NCBI RefSeq assembly: GCF_000708205.1
Contig: NW_014575563.1
Span: forward strand, 47,594 to 111,593
Length of the DNA: 64,000 nucleotides
Origin: Mixia osmundae IAM 14324
Lineage: Eukaryota > Basidiomycota > Mixiomycetes > Mixiales > Mixiaceae
Direction: 5' to 3'
Position numbers and translations under genes: made by a program. Below, one piece after another: positions 12,535 through 22,853 of the stretch. The notes under the pieces were generated by a model. The model was not told the origin of the DNA, ran no database searches, and worked only from the letters and a program-made list of their open reading frames with translations. Numbering within the stretch: the stretch's first letter is position 1; each line of letters opens with the position of its first letter.

Positions 12535-13707
12535 ATGTCGGCCGCGAGCGAGAGCTTGCTGACTGGCATCGCCTGCGAGACCGCCCTCGACTTTCTAGGG
12601 ACTGTACGCTTTTATGCTGATCCGCCGGGGTCGAGCAACATCTCTGCGCTCGACCGACTCATCTTCGAACACCACCCTCACTCGAGCGAGTCCTCCAGCC
12701 TCAACAGGGGCGATGTCATCGAGCTGCAAGGGCCAGCAGGCTCCGGCAAGACCCAGCTGACCTATTTCCTTGCTCTGACTACAATCTTGCCATTCACCTG
12801 GGCGGTTTCGCTTGCCAATCCCGCGAGCACTCGACCGCCCAGGGTAGACACCATCACTTTGGGCGGCAGGAACAGATCAGTCGCCGTCTTTGACGTCGAC
12901 AAGCGCTGGTCTGCCTTGCGTCTCAAGGAGATGGTTCGCGCGCACCTCAAGCGACGCATAGATGCACATTGCGATCTCATACCTACCCTCTACAACGCCA
13001 GGGCCTCGTCTGACGCCACAGAGGCAATGCTCGAGCTCGCCATGGCACGCGTTTACATCTTTGAGACGCGCGACACCATTGAGCTTGCCGCCGGCCTTGC
13101 TGGCTTGCCTAGCTACGCTGAGCGGGAGCGACCGAATGAGGAGATCGCAATGATCATCGTCGATTCGATCTCGTCATGCTATTGGCAAGATCGATACACC
13201 AACGAATGTGCTTCTCGAGCTTCGCGAGAATCTCGCAGCGAGACGGGACCAGCCACAGCGCGGCGTCCGCTCAAGGCAGAAGCGCGTGCGTTCTCCCAAG
13301 CTCTCAGATACCTCGCGGCCGCACGTACGCGTCTCGGCGCAGTCGTCGTGCTCACCAATGCTTCTCTGGGCGTCTACGAGCCACCACGTGATCAGATCGA
13401 GCCAATGCCCGCTCCCACCGACTTCTACAGACAGCATTTGCCGCCGCCTTATCCGAACCCGTTCGTACGAGACGAGCAGAGGCCGGCTTTCGATCCCGGA
13501 CAGCCTTATGCGACTAGCAACTTGCTCGAACTTACTTGCCACATCAGCCTTCATCTGCCCACCGTTGATCCTGTCCCTGACGGCTTAAGCCTGCAAAAGG
13601 CCCATGTCGATACTCTGAGGCCCAGATCGCTTCGACTTGCGCAACACATTGGGATCTTGAGGATCCCCCATGTCGAGCATGGCCGCCAAATCGGTCGCTT
13701 CAGGTGA
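12535..13707 (+). CDS. XRCC2-like RecA/RAD51 paralogue
   Basis: DNA-recombination ATPase-fold protein. Near residues 64-75 there is a Walker A motif (IELQGPAGSGKTQL) preceded by GD. Around residues 205-215 MIIVDSISSCYWQDRY matches the XRCC2-specific Walker B region, where family members read 'LDSISAFYW.DR'. The reading frame is open without introns. The first ATG in frame is at 12535; upstream codons lack ATG. It shares a 133-bp divergent promoter with the methyltransferase gene. RAD51 paralogues act as mediators of RAD51 filament formation. The XRCC2 call rests on the Walker B context and the missing large C-terminal domain. Confidence 0.75.
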   Translation: MSAASESLLTGIACETALDFLGTVRFYADPPGSSNISALDRLIFEHHPHSSESSSLNRGDVIELQGPAGSGKTQLTYFLALTTILPFTWAVSLANPASTRPPRVDTITLGGRNRSVAVFDVDKRWSALRLKEMVRAHLKRRIDAHCDLIPTLYNARASSDATEAMLELAMARVYIFETRDTIELAAGLAGLPSYAERERPNEEIAMIIVDSISSCYWQDRYTNECASRASRESRSETGPATARRPLKAEARAFSQALRYLAAARTRLGAVVVLTNASLGVYEPPRDQIEPMPAPTDFYRQHLPPPYPNPFVRDEQRPAFDPGQPYATSNLLELTCHISLHLPTVDPVPDGLSLQKAHVDTLRPRSLRLAQHIGILRIPHVEHGRQIGRFR

Positions 13708-14131
13708 GCCCGGTCGTCTCCCGCAAGGCTTGGCTGAGGTCCCTCCGTCAGGTTCGGTGTCCGTCCGCATGGTCTCGAAGTCTGAGTATGTGTCCGCGAG
13801 TGTGCAGTTCGTTTCTGATCATGAAGAGTCGATGATGAAAATGAGCTTGAATTGCCATGTTCGCTCGCTCGAAAGACCAAGCGCGTCTCTGCCAAGCGCG
13901 CTGAGGCCTCGAGCTAGCGTCTGTGGCCTGAGCTTGTCGTGAGGCATGCAGAGCATCAGCAGCGCTAGGCAAGCTCGTCGGTAGACACTCTCCTGCCCCA
14001 CGATAGCTACCGTGTCACTCTCCACCCGGTCCTCACCCAGTCCGCCTCCTCGCGATGCCACAACGCCGTCCAAGGCGAACGGCAGAGGAGGTGGACAAGC
14101 TAGCACTACGCCCAGGCGGCGGACGGACTCG
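13708..14131. other. Intergenic, upstream of dolichol kinase
   Basis: About 420 bp. The dolichol kinase frame stays open upstream to 14012 but begins with GTG there, so the protein may start earlier than the annotated ATG if a small exon exists. Nothing else seen. Confidence 0.4.
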
Positions 14132-16822
14132 ATGAAGCGAAGTCTCAAGATCACGCCTGTAGAGAGTCTGCCTAGCAGCCGGCTAACTCGTAGCGCCTCC
14201 AAGCGAGCTCAGACGGTCAATCAGATTTCAGAGAGCTTGCTCGAGTCGCCGTCCAACCGCAGGGGCCGCTACTTTGGCTCAAACTCAGAGGCCGGTGACC
14301 GGGAGCTCTCCTCGCAGCAGGATGAGGAGAGCGACGCCAGCCTAGGCGACGAGGACGATGATCTGTCCCATGAGGGCGAGCCCATGGCTGCTGGCGAAGC
14401 GTCCAGAGCAGGCGAAGTATTGAAAAAGCGCCAGCTCAAGTCCACCAACGGCGTGCCTCATTTCGGTGCGGCTGCGTGGGATCAGCTCAACAAGAGAGTC
14501 TCTCAGCTGCCGTCGGCTCATCTGCCTGTTGCCTTCGAGCATGGCTGGATGTCCTCTGAGCAGCCCAAGAACGTCGCAAATGGCTTCCTCTCTGTCAATG
14601 CGCTGCTGCCCCGTCGGAGAGGCTCGAATCAGGCCAGCTCGGATACGGGCACCGCATACAGCGATACTGCCTCGGCAAAGAGCAGCATGACGGATGGCGC
14701 CCGAAAAGGCAAAGGCTGGCGCATACCCGTTCGCTGGCCTCTCGTGCCGGAAGTGTGCGTGCTTGCTCTTGTCTTTGCTCTTGTGCTCCGGCAAGCCAAT
14801 GCCAGCGCGCTCAGCGCCCCCCTTGCCGTGCCGGTCTCGTTTGGACCAATCATCCTGCTGGTCGCAATCGTTCCCTTCATCGCCATCTTGCGCCGGACCG
14901 CCCCTGTGACATACCTGATGGTGCCCTTCACTGACGAGCGAGGCTACCGAGATGCAAGCGCTGCGGATGATGGCTTTGCAGTTGGCGCCCTCTTGCCGCC
15001 TATGGTCGCAACGGCTGTGTTCGCGGACGCATGCTATCGCGGCGAGACACCGCTGCGTAATATTCGCGCCCTCGTCGACCAGTGGAGTGTCGCAGGCACT
15101 CAGAACGTCACTGTGACCAGCGCAAGTGAACTGCACGAATTGCAACTGCAAGCCAGAGCCGCGCTCATGCTAATGATCACCATCAATTCGTACATACTCG
15201 TCTTACATGTCTTCCTCGCAAGAACGATTCTCAAGGTCAGCCTGCTGCCTCGGAACAATACCAAGCGGTTCTTTGGCGCAGTCGTTGTTTCTGCCGGCGT
15301 TGGCGCACTCATCAGTCTCGCTCTTGTGGTAGCGAGACGCTCTGGTCATGGCGCGTGCTGCGCCGTGTCTTTGTACAGTTCGCTGATGCCTCTTTTGCAG
15401 GATTGATGTACAACTCACCGACAGAGACGTTTTTTTGCGCGTTTCTCTACCAGATGTCACTCTATACGATATCTCGGCTGGCAAGGCGTGGTTTCACCCT
15501 TGGCGAGCTTTCCATCGTTTCTAGTTCTGGCGTCTCGCTATGCCTTGAGTTCTGGCGACTGAGTGTGGCCAGATGGCACTTCCTCGATCGACCAAGCATA
15601 CCTGCAACTTTCCGAGATCCGACCGCCATCACTGCATTCCAACACGTGCTCATCCCTGGCGCATTCCTCAGCGGCTTTATCCTCTCGCCGTTGCTCATCA
15701 TGTCGCGCCATGTGGCTCAAAAGCCAGCTCACCGTCTGAAGGTAGAGCTCCAGTAGCGTCTATGGTCAATACTAATGGAAACCCATAGTGGCCAGAAAGG
15801 CGTGAGCGAAGTCGCAGATTGCTAGCACTTGCTGTCTTTGGATGCTTGATCCTCATCGTCCTCGGTCCGCTCGCCGGCTGGACAGGCTGGGTTTTCGGTG
15901 GCGGAATCACGTACGCGTGGGAGTGGGCATTGCGATATACCATCTTTGGCGGCGATGGCATCAAGGGTATGCATGCCGGCGAGATCACGGGCTGGCGAAG
16001 ATGGCGACGCCTCGTACTCGTATTCTACTGGCTTGCTGTGATCACCGCCGCCATCGGCGGGTGGCAGACCCGTCTTGTCCGAGCTCGGAAGGTGACAATG
16101 GGCCGGATGGGCTCGGCTGACGGCAAGGCGAGCAGCAAGAGCAACGTTGAGTCTGCGCGTGAAGAACGGCGCATTCATGTCAGCCTCGACTTGCGACGCA
16201 AGTTTTTTCACGCGCTGGCCGTCCTGCTGTTCGTGCCTGCGATCGCCCTTGACGTGCGTGTGATTTTTTTGAGCTGACGCTATGGTTCTAATGCTAAGCG
16301 CAGACGTCATTCACATCCCTGGCATTTTCGTTTGCATTCGCAGTGTTCACTTTTGCCGAATATGCTCGCTACTTTGCGCTTTACCCGATTGGTGCACCAA
16401 TCCACGTCTTCTTCAATGAGTTTATTGACAGTAAAGATTCCGGCCCTGTCGTCGTCAGCCATTTCTACCTACTCACTGGCTGTGCATCAGGTGTCTGGCT
16501 GGACACTGTCGGGATCAAGCTGTTCACGGGCGTCCTCGTACTCGGGGTTGGTGACGCGCTTGCTTCGATCATCGGTAGACGTGTTGGCACGGTCAGGTGG
16601 CCTGGTTCGAGCAAAACTCTGATCGGCTCATTCGCATTCGTCGCTTCGACCGTTTCCGCTGCCGAGTTGCTCAAGCTCATCGGACTTTCGCCACCGTTTT
16701 CCACGCTCAAGTATCTGCTCGCAACCTGCTTGACTGCATTGTTCGAAGCAACATCTAGCCAGAACGACAACCTGACCTGTCCTATCCTCATGTGGTCTGC
16801 CTTGGCGGCCTTGCAACTCTAG
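14132..16822 (+). CDS. SEC59: Dolichol kinase (SEC59-like)
   Basis: CTP-dependent kinase of the ER membrane that makes dolichyl phosphate for N-glycosylation, O-mannosylation and GPI anchors. The N-terminal ~200 residues are charged and Ser-rich. Many membrane spans follow. The C-terminal exon carries the diagnostic region: DLRRKFFHALAVLLF, FAEYARYFALYPIG, GVGDALASIIGRRVGTVRWP and the CTP-binding-like SSKTLIGSFAF. Introns are evident near 15340-15400, at about 15769-15788 and at about 16255-16302, each restoring the frame. Start at ATG 14132 is the first in frame; the frame is open further upstream without ATG. Confidence 0.9.
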
Positions 16823-17273
16823 ACTGATTCCTGCCTGTTGTTGTCAAGAGCATGACATTCTGTCGTGAAGCGCACCTTCAGCATCTCTGTATCGACCACT
16901 ATCGTGCATTACCTGTCGAGGCGGTCTTTGACTATTGTGGACGCCCAAGGTCGGGACTCAAAGGGGCCCAGTGGCCTGCGATCCAGGCATGTGATCCGTT
17001 CTGCCGAGCTCGGCACAATGGTGACAACAGGTCTCGTGTAGCTGTTCATGAACCTGTCGGCGATAGGCAGGCTCCTTGCCGTTGGCTCGTAAGCAGCGTC
17101 TTCGTGCTGCTCTGGCCTAGCGCAGTCGCAGGATTGCATTGCGCCCATCGTAAGGCGCGTTGCGGGATGCTCTTCCAAGAGCAATTGTCGTGCGCTCGGA
17201 CCTCCATGCGTAGCTGGAGACAGAGCAGACCCGAATGCATGGACAAAACTGGTACTGTACATAGACTTTCCGG
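16823..17273. other. Convergent 3' flanks, no gene seen
   Basis: About 450 bp between the dolichol kinase stop and the stop of the small secreted protein. Long open frames exist on both strands but show no domain, signal or codon pattern I can support. Confidence 0.5.
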
Positions 17274-17707
17274 CTACTGTGCTAGGATGATGACGGGCGA
17301 TGAGTAACCAAGACGGCCCTTGCCGTCGCGTACTTGTAGCGAGACGTTGGTGCCAGGCTGGAGGTCCACATTCCATGTGAGGCCGTCGGCCGTATTGTTC
17401 TGTCTTGGGAACGTCTGTGGCCCTGTTTAGGCTTTGTTTGGACTTATGCGCGGCTGACTTACCCTAAGAGGTGCTGCCGTAGGCTGTCCGCCGGGCAAGA
17501 CAGACAAGAACCAAGGCGGCTGCACCGAATGATTAGAAGTACTCTGCCACGCAGACAGAGCAGACCCACAACGCCACCGGCATAAGCGAGCAAGGCTGGC
17601 TGACCGAACACAAGAGAGGCTGGCGTATCGATTTTGGGCGGATCCTGGGCGAATGCGGCGCTTGCGAGGGCGATGAGCACGCATGCTGAAGACTTGAAAG
17701 CGATCAT
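17274..17707 (-). CDS. Small secreted protein, fungal beta-sandwich type
   Basis: A short secreted protein of about 115 residues from three exons. A clear signal peptide (MIAFKSSACVLIALASAAFA, cleavage before QDPP) is followed by DTPASLVFGQPALLAYAGG, then PPWFLSVLPGGQPTAAPL, then LTWNVDLQPGTNVSLQVRDG and GYSSPVIIL before TAG. This order matches a widespread family of basidiomycete secreted proteins whose members often have a Ser-rich GPI tail; here the tail is missing and the protein stops right after the domain. Introns lie near 17522-17573 and 17418-17463. It is divergent from the LEA-like gene. Function unknown; a cell-wall or surface role is only a guess. Confidence 0.7.
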
Positions 17708-18072
17708 ACTGTCTCTATCTGCGGCGGTATCCGAAACTTGTGCGAGCAGGCAATGCTGCGTCCTTATATATGCCCAGAACCTCGTGGGTCACGCAGCTTG
17801 GGAACCCTCATTCGAGCGATCGCACGGACCTGCCGTGGACTACTGCAGACCAAGAGACGATCATTAGTCGACCGTCGAAGAGTCTGAGGCTCATGGTGAG
17901 TTATGCGCACGGCTGACAGCCGACATGGCAGAGCGGACGTCGTCGAAGAAGTCAGCTCGACGTGGAAGCACGATGCACGTGGCGCGCAAGGTCGATGACG
18001 TCGTTTGCTGCTAATAGGCTTGCAAATTCGTCTGCCAGTTATTTATCACGTCGACACAAGTCAAGTCAGTAC
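17708..18072. promoter_or_regulatory. Divergent promoter: secreted protein / LEA-like gene
   Basis: About 365 bp. It contains a CACGTG E-box at 17976-17981 and a CRE-like TGACGTCG at 17996-18003. CRE-type sites bind Atf1-class stress bZIP factors in fungi, which would suit a LEA-like downstream gene. The sites are seen; their use is inferred. Confidence 0.4.
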
Positions 18073-19052
18073 ATGGTGAGCTGGCTCAGCTGCTGACGAT
18101 ACTGTGCGCTGATGCTGACACACAGTCATACGCACCCCATCAGATCTCAACCAGCCAGCAAGACCAAGACCCAACGAAAGATCTCGACATGTCATCAGGC
18201 GAAGCACAGCAAAAGATTGACACCATCGGCCAGAAGGTTGACCAGGGCGTCAAGTCTGCCTCACAGCAGGCTGATAAGATCGCTTCCGATCCAGAGGTGG
18301 GCTCTACGTCATCTTTGCGTATGCCGTAGGTGACAGCCTACGCAGGGCCATGCAAACTCATTGCTAGAGAGTGCATCGAAGCTCGCCAGCGATACGATTG
18401 CCTACGCCAAGCAGACCGCTCTCGGTGCTCAGAAGGATGCCGAGGGGGCTGCCAAGGACGCCAAGTCCTCAGCTGACGGCACCCAGCTGCCCGGTAACAC
18501 AACGCAGACGCTTGGCGGACTGATTGACGAGGCTCGCAATGTCGCCGGTCAGGCACTCGGCGAGGCTCAGAAAGCGCTCTCGCACGGCCAGCAACAAGCT
18601 GCCTCCGCGGCTGACGACGCAAAGGCACGCAAATCAGGTGGTGAATCGTATGTCGACCAAGCCAAGTCACTCGCTGCCTCTGCACTCGGCACTGCCCAAT
18701 CTTACATCGCTGTCGGTCAGCAAAAGGCAGAGCAAGCACAAGCAGATGGCAAGCCACAGGCGACCCTGCAGGATGCTACCGATGCCGTGAGCAAGGCTGG
18801 CAGTGATATCTACAAGGCTGCCGATCAGAAGACTGGCGGTGGCGTATCTGATGCCTACGCCAAGGGTGAAGCGCTTCTCAACCAGGCCCAGAAGGATGCC
18901 CAGCCACAGTGAGTCTCGCTCCTGGGATGTGATGGAGCAGTAGCTCAACCCATGTGCGCAGCATCGACGCCGCCTCGAGCAAGGCAAGCGAGGTCGCCAA
19001 CCAAGCTGCTGCCAAGGCAGACAAGGCGCAGCACAGTGCTTCTTCCTCCTAA
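18073..19052 (+). CDS. LEA-like hydrophilic stress protein
   Basis: A highly hydrophilic Ala/Lys/Gln/Asp-rich protein of about 265 residues with amphipathic repeats (KLASDTIAYAKQTALGAQKD, DEARNVAGQALGEAQKAL, DAVSKAGSDIYKAADQK), as in late-embryogenesis-abundant group 3-like proteins. It lacks Trp and has no signal peptide or membrane span. Introns: 18076-18125 (directly after an ATG), 18297-18345, and 18909-18961. Removing the first joins ATG 18073 in frame through MSYAPHQISTSQQDQDP to the internal Met at 18189, so either Met could start the protein. Such proteins protect membranes and enzymes during drying; that role is inferred from composition. Confidence 0.7.
18076..18125 (+). other. Intron immediately after the start codon (LEA-like gene)
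   Basis: 50 nt beginning GTGAGC, with CTGAC near the 3' end and CACAG at the acceptor. The preceding three bases are ATG at 18073-18075, and the following sequence is open and in frame with the protein, so the initiator codon would sit alone at the end of the first exon. If translation starts at 18189 it would be a 5' UTR intron. Confidence 0.6.
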
Positions 19053-20269
19053 TGACGATACCCCTTCATGTGTTGGTCGTTATGACGCTCGCTTAGATTC
19101 ACGGCAATGCACGCTATTGTTTGATCTCCTCTTGACGTGCAGCAAGCTTGACAGGCCGGCAGCTGCCAGCCCTGTTTCATTCGACCACGCGTTCCCTTCA
19201 AGCTGACCAATTGCAATTCCGCGTTTCGGCCGAGATTGAGCGCCGGCTCGGCAAAATGCTAGGGCGGAGCGATCTTGGATCTGCTTAGTGGTCAGGGGCG
19301 TGTTGTTCCTGCTGCGGCGATAGTCGATCAGACGGCAGGACTTGTCTAAGCCTTTGCTGCTGCATCACTGCTGCAAGCTCGTCTGCTGCCGAAGCACGCA
19401 ACCGGCGAGGACCGTGTTGGGCGCGAGAGGGCGAAGATAACGACCGTGCCCGCCCGTCCGCAGCGAGGCGGCCGAAGTAGGGGCGTCGAGGCAATTCAGT
19501 CGATTTTGTCCGCAAAGCATCTCCTGGTGAGTGACAGGGAGCGAGAACCCCTTGCAGGAACAGCCCACTCATTTGTGTAGCGGATTTCTCAGATTCGACA
19601 TAGCCGAACTTCGCCTGGCGAGGCCATCATCTACACCGCCTTTCCGCCTGCCTGATCGTTTGCTGGCGAGCGCATGCAGATCTGAAAGCGACTTGCCGTG
19701 CCGAGCCAGTCATCCTTTGCTTGTGCGTCGAACGATTGAATGCGCACGTTTGCTGATGACGATCAACAGTGTGGGCAGACCCGACGACGTCTCGCGCGAC
19801 GAGCGCCCGGCCCGAGGTCAGAGCGTATCGCTCGATAGTCTGTCGAGGTAAGCGATCTGATGCTTGCCCGTCTCCTCCTCCGCTCCTTCGCGCCTTGCGG
19901 TGCCAAGCCAACCAAGCGACGGGCAGCCGGATAAGCCGTGTCAGAGGAGCCCTCCTGAGACGCTTTCCCCGGCCTCGGACCTCCTCTACTCTTGTCGTCA
20001 GCCTGACCTTGGTCTCCGTTTGCTGCCTGCCCGCTCGCTCGCGTACAGCTGGCATAGAGACTGATGACAAACGCACTCTTCGCCGCTATGCAGGCTTATA
20101 CCGTCGCCTCCCCTGCGCGATCCTCACAGTGGGTGCATTGCGCTGCGTAGTCAGATCTGATCTGACTCTGTCGCACGCTCGCTGCTTGCACAGTCTTGAT
20201 TTCCGCGGCTGCCGACCGAAATCGCTCAGGAAGCGCTTGCTCAACGAGCTCTGCTTCACGAGATCAGCC
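19053..20269. other. Long 5' region of the HAL4/SAT4-like kinase gene
   Basis: About 1.2 kb, the longest gap in the window. The kinase frame is open from about 19769 but its first ATG is at 20270. The 3' half is rich in C and T runs, as in long fungal leaders. A small reverse-strand ORF (19285-19572) is listed separately. Confidence 0.5.
19285..19572 (-). CDS. Possible small protein (95 aa), weak
   Basis: An ATG-initiated reading frame of 95 codons on the reverse strand inside the long region upstream of the kinase. It is rich in Arg, Ser and Gln, with no signal peptide, membrane span or recognised motif. It may be a real orphan gene, part of a spliced transcript, or a chance frame. Nothing beyond its ATG and length supports it. 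Confidence 0.2.
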   Translation of the reverse strand: MSGLFLQGVLAPCHSPGDALRTKSTELPRRPYFGRLAADGRARSLSSPSRAQHGPRRLRASAADELAAVMQQQRLRQVLPSDRLSPQQEQHAPDH

Positions 20270-22714
20270 ATGGCAGCCGCAATGATCGATTCGGTCGCCC
20301 CTCTGGCGCCACAGATCCACGAGCAGATGGCAGACGTCTCTCTCGCTGACAGCGCGACGCCCGTGCCCTCTACCGCGACAGATGCGACTTCTGAAGCCGC
20401 AAGTGCCACCTCCAGACTGCATCCTCACGAAGTCATGCATCACCACGCAGAGCCTCATCATCTCAAGCCAGAGATGCGAGGCAGCTCGAACCTCGATCGC
20501 GCAGCCTCGCACCGCCAGTCGATATTCGACATCGAGGCAACCTTACATCACTCTCTCTCGAAGATGCCCAACAGCGAGGGTCGCTCGGCTGGCATGTCGA
20601 GCTCGAGCTCGTCCGTGTCGGGAGACTCGAAGGTCTCCTCCCTCCTTCATGGCGAGGACTACCACATGCATCTCCCACCGGCATACACGGGCTCGCCTGG
20701 CACGCCAGACGCACCCACACCGCCGCAATTTATCTTTGCAAAGCCGTCTGCGAGGAAAGCCTCTGCGCAGGGTGCACTTGGCTCTGGTACTGCCACACCA
20801 GTCCATCCGAGCTCTGTCAATCACAGCCCAAACCCATCGCGGGTGAGCTCGAGCGCGCACGGTGGCGTCGCTCAAGTAGCTGGCAACGGACATCACGCCG
20901 ATCATAATAAGCACCACAGTCCGCTCCATGATCTGCGTCGATTCCTGAACAATCATCTCCACCATGGTCATCATACAGACAAGCAGTCCCACACTGCACC
21001 CTCCACCCCACCGGATACGCCCTCAATTGGCAGCAAGTCCGGCCACGCCACTCCCGCGTTGACGCCCAAGCATTCACGCGGTCACGGAGGTCATAGTCTC
21101 GTGATGACCCAGAGGGACTCGCATTCCTCCCACCATTCGCCGGGACGTCACAGCCCGCCCTTTGGGGAGGACCACGCGCATTTGCAAAAGAAGTACGGCA
21201 AATGGGGCAAAGTCCTGGGAAGTGGCGCTGGCGGAACGGTTCGGCTGATCAGGCGCTCCAAGGACCACACTGTGTTTGCCGTCAAGGAGTTCAGGCAGAG
21301 GCGGCAAGGCGAGCCTGAGAAAGACTACGTCAAGAAGGTGACTGCCGAGTTCACTCTAGGCTCTGCGCTTCATCATCGCAACATCATCCATACCGTCGAT
21401 ATCATCTGCGACCACGGCAAATTCTACGAGGTCATGCAATATGCCGAGTTTGACCTCTTCTCAATCGTCATGTCAGGAAAGATGACGCGGCCAGAGATTT
21501 ACTGTGTCTTCAGGCAGATCATCGACGGTGTCGATTATCTGCACGAGATGGGTCTCTCGCACCGTGATCTCAAGTTGGACAACTGCGTTATGACGGCTGA
21601 TAACTGCGTCAAGATTATCGACTTTGGCACTGCCACTGTCTTCAGGTATCCCGGTCAGCTGCCTACGATGGCCAATGGCATCGTCGGAAGCGATCCTTAT
21701 CTGGCACCAGAGGTGCTGGGCAAGGCAGACTACGATCCCAGAGCGGTCGATGTCTGGTCGGTCGGCATCATCTTCATGTGTATGATCCTTCGGAGATTTC
21801 CCTGGAAGCTGCCGGACACGCGTACCGATGCCTCGTACCGTCTCTACGTCAACTCGCATCCGGAGCTGTGTGCGCCTCTTGCTGAACCTAAGACTGCGGG
21901 CCGCTGGTCGCCTAAAAGGACGCTGAGCACTGCTTCGCTGAATCATCGGGGCAATCAGAGCGGTACCTCGACGCCCATGCTGCAAGGTGAATCTCGTAAT
22001 TGCGGCAGCTCGGGAACATCGCTCTCTGCGACTTCTTCCATCTTTCATGCACCATCCTCGCCCGGCGATTCTGGCTATTCGACCGGACAAGGCACATCGA
22101 TGTCGGAGGACGAGAGCCTGCCGGACAAGCAGCGTCACAAAGACAAGCATGAGCTTGCTTTCACGACACTTGATCGAACGGCGTCGCCCGAATCCGTCTC
22201 TGGAGCAGATTCCTCGCCAACAAAGGGGGGTTCTAATGCTGCCAGACTGCTCGACAGCAAAGCGCCGTCTACAGATGCACCAGAGCGCGACGCTGCCCAT
22301 TCTGCTGCCTCACAGTCATCATTCTCGAGTGGTAGTACGTCTCAGAGCGTGTCTTCATCGCGGCCGCCCGTCGAACGTATGGCCACGGCTCGCTCACAGG
22401 CTGCCTCAATCTCGTCACAAGCGACATGGGACACCGGCGCGGCAGACAGCATCTTCCGACTGATCCCGCGAGAATCGCGCACGGCACTGACGAGCATGCT
22501 TACTATACAAGCTTCTCGGCGGTGTACGCTCGCAGATCTACTCAGAGGTGGCGAGGGTGACGACGAAGATATGTCACAAGCCGATCCGTGGATCTCCTCA
22601 ATCAGGACTTGCATCGACAACGATCAACATGGCAAAAGTATCATCGGACACGATGACGAGGACTATCATAAGCACATCAAGATACCGCCTGCGCCTGTCA
22701 AGCTTGGCAAATGA
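20270..22714 (+). CDS. Ser/Thr kinase, HAL4/SAT4 (NPR/HAL) family
   Basis: About 814 residues, no intron. The N-terminal ~300 residues are His/Ser/Pro-rich and disordered. The kinase domain begins near residue 309 ([20 protein letters not shown]), with catalytic lysine in [16 protein letters not shown] near 430 and DFGTATVF near 451, then [11 protein letters not shown] and [13 protein letters not shown] Ser-rich insert of roughly 180 residues (about 545-720) splits the C-lobe before [10 protein letters not shown]. In yeast, HAL4/HAL5 kinases stabilise plasma-membrane transporters such as the Trk potassium system and nutrient permeases; the same job here is inferred. ATG 20270 is the first in frame. 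Confidence 0.85.
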   Translation: MAAAMIDSVAPLAPQIHEQMADVSLADSATPVPSTATDATSEAASATSRLHPHEVMHHHAEPHHLKPEMRGSSNLDRAASHRQSIFDIEATLHHSLSKMPNSEGRSAGMSSSSSSVSGDSKVSSLLHGEDYHMHLPPAYTGSPGTPDAPTPPQFIFAKPSARKASAQGALGSGTATPVHPSSVNHSPNPSRVSSSAHGGVAQVAGNGHHADHNKHHSPLHDLRRFLNNHLHHGHHTDKQSHTAPSTPPDTPSIGSKSGHATPALTPKHSRGHGGHSLVMTQRDSHSSHHSPGRHSPPFGEDHAHLQKKYGKWGKVLGSGAGGTVRLIRRSKDHTVFAVKEFRQRRQGEPEKDYVKKVTAEFTLGSALHHRNIIHTVDIICDHGKFYEVMQYAEFDLFSIVMSGKMTRPEIYCVFRQIIDGVDYLHEMGLSHRDLKLDNCVMTADNCVKIIDFGTATVFRYPGQLPTMANGIVGSDPYLAPEVLGKADYDPRAVDVWSVGIIFMCMILRRFPWKLPDTRTDASYRLYVNSHPELCAPLAEPKTAGRWSPKRTLSTASLNHRGNQSGTSTPMLQGESRNCGSSGTSLSATSSIFHAPSSPGDSGYSTGQGTSMSEDESLPDKQRHKDKHELAFTTLDRTASPESVSGADSSPTKGGSNAARLLDSKAPSTDAPERDAAHSAASQSSFSSGSTSQSVSSSRPPVERMATARSQAASISSQATWDTGAADSIFRLIPRESRTALTSMLTIQASRRCTLADLLRGGEGDDEDMSQADPWISSIRTCIDNDQHGKSIIGHDDEDYHKHIKIPPAPVKLGK

Positions 22715-22853
22715 GAAACAAACCTCGCTTTCCTTGTATACAGTCGTGCCCAACCTTGATGCGCATATGCATCTCATCTGCTTGTCTCACGCTGCCTGAC
22801 CGTGCAATGAACATTACATGGTACATAGTGACAAACTGATTAAAGATTAATGA

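Noticed and set aside
16909-17376. 155-codon reverse-strand frame next to the secreted protein
   Set aside because: The last exon of the secreted protein lies in another frame there and explains the region; the rest has no recognisable content.
21473-22300. 275-codon reverse-strand frame
   Set aside because: Antisense to the kinase catalytic domain, which is clearly the real gene.
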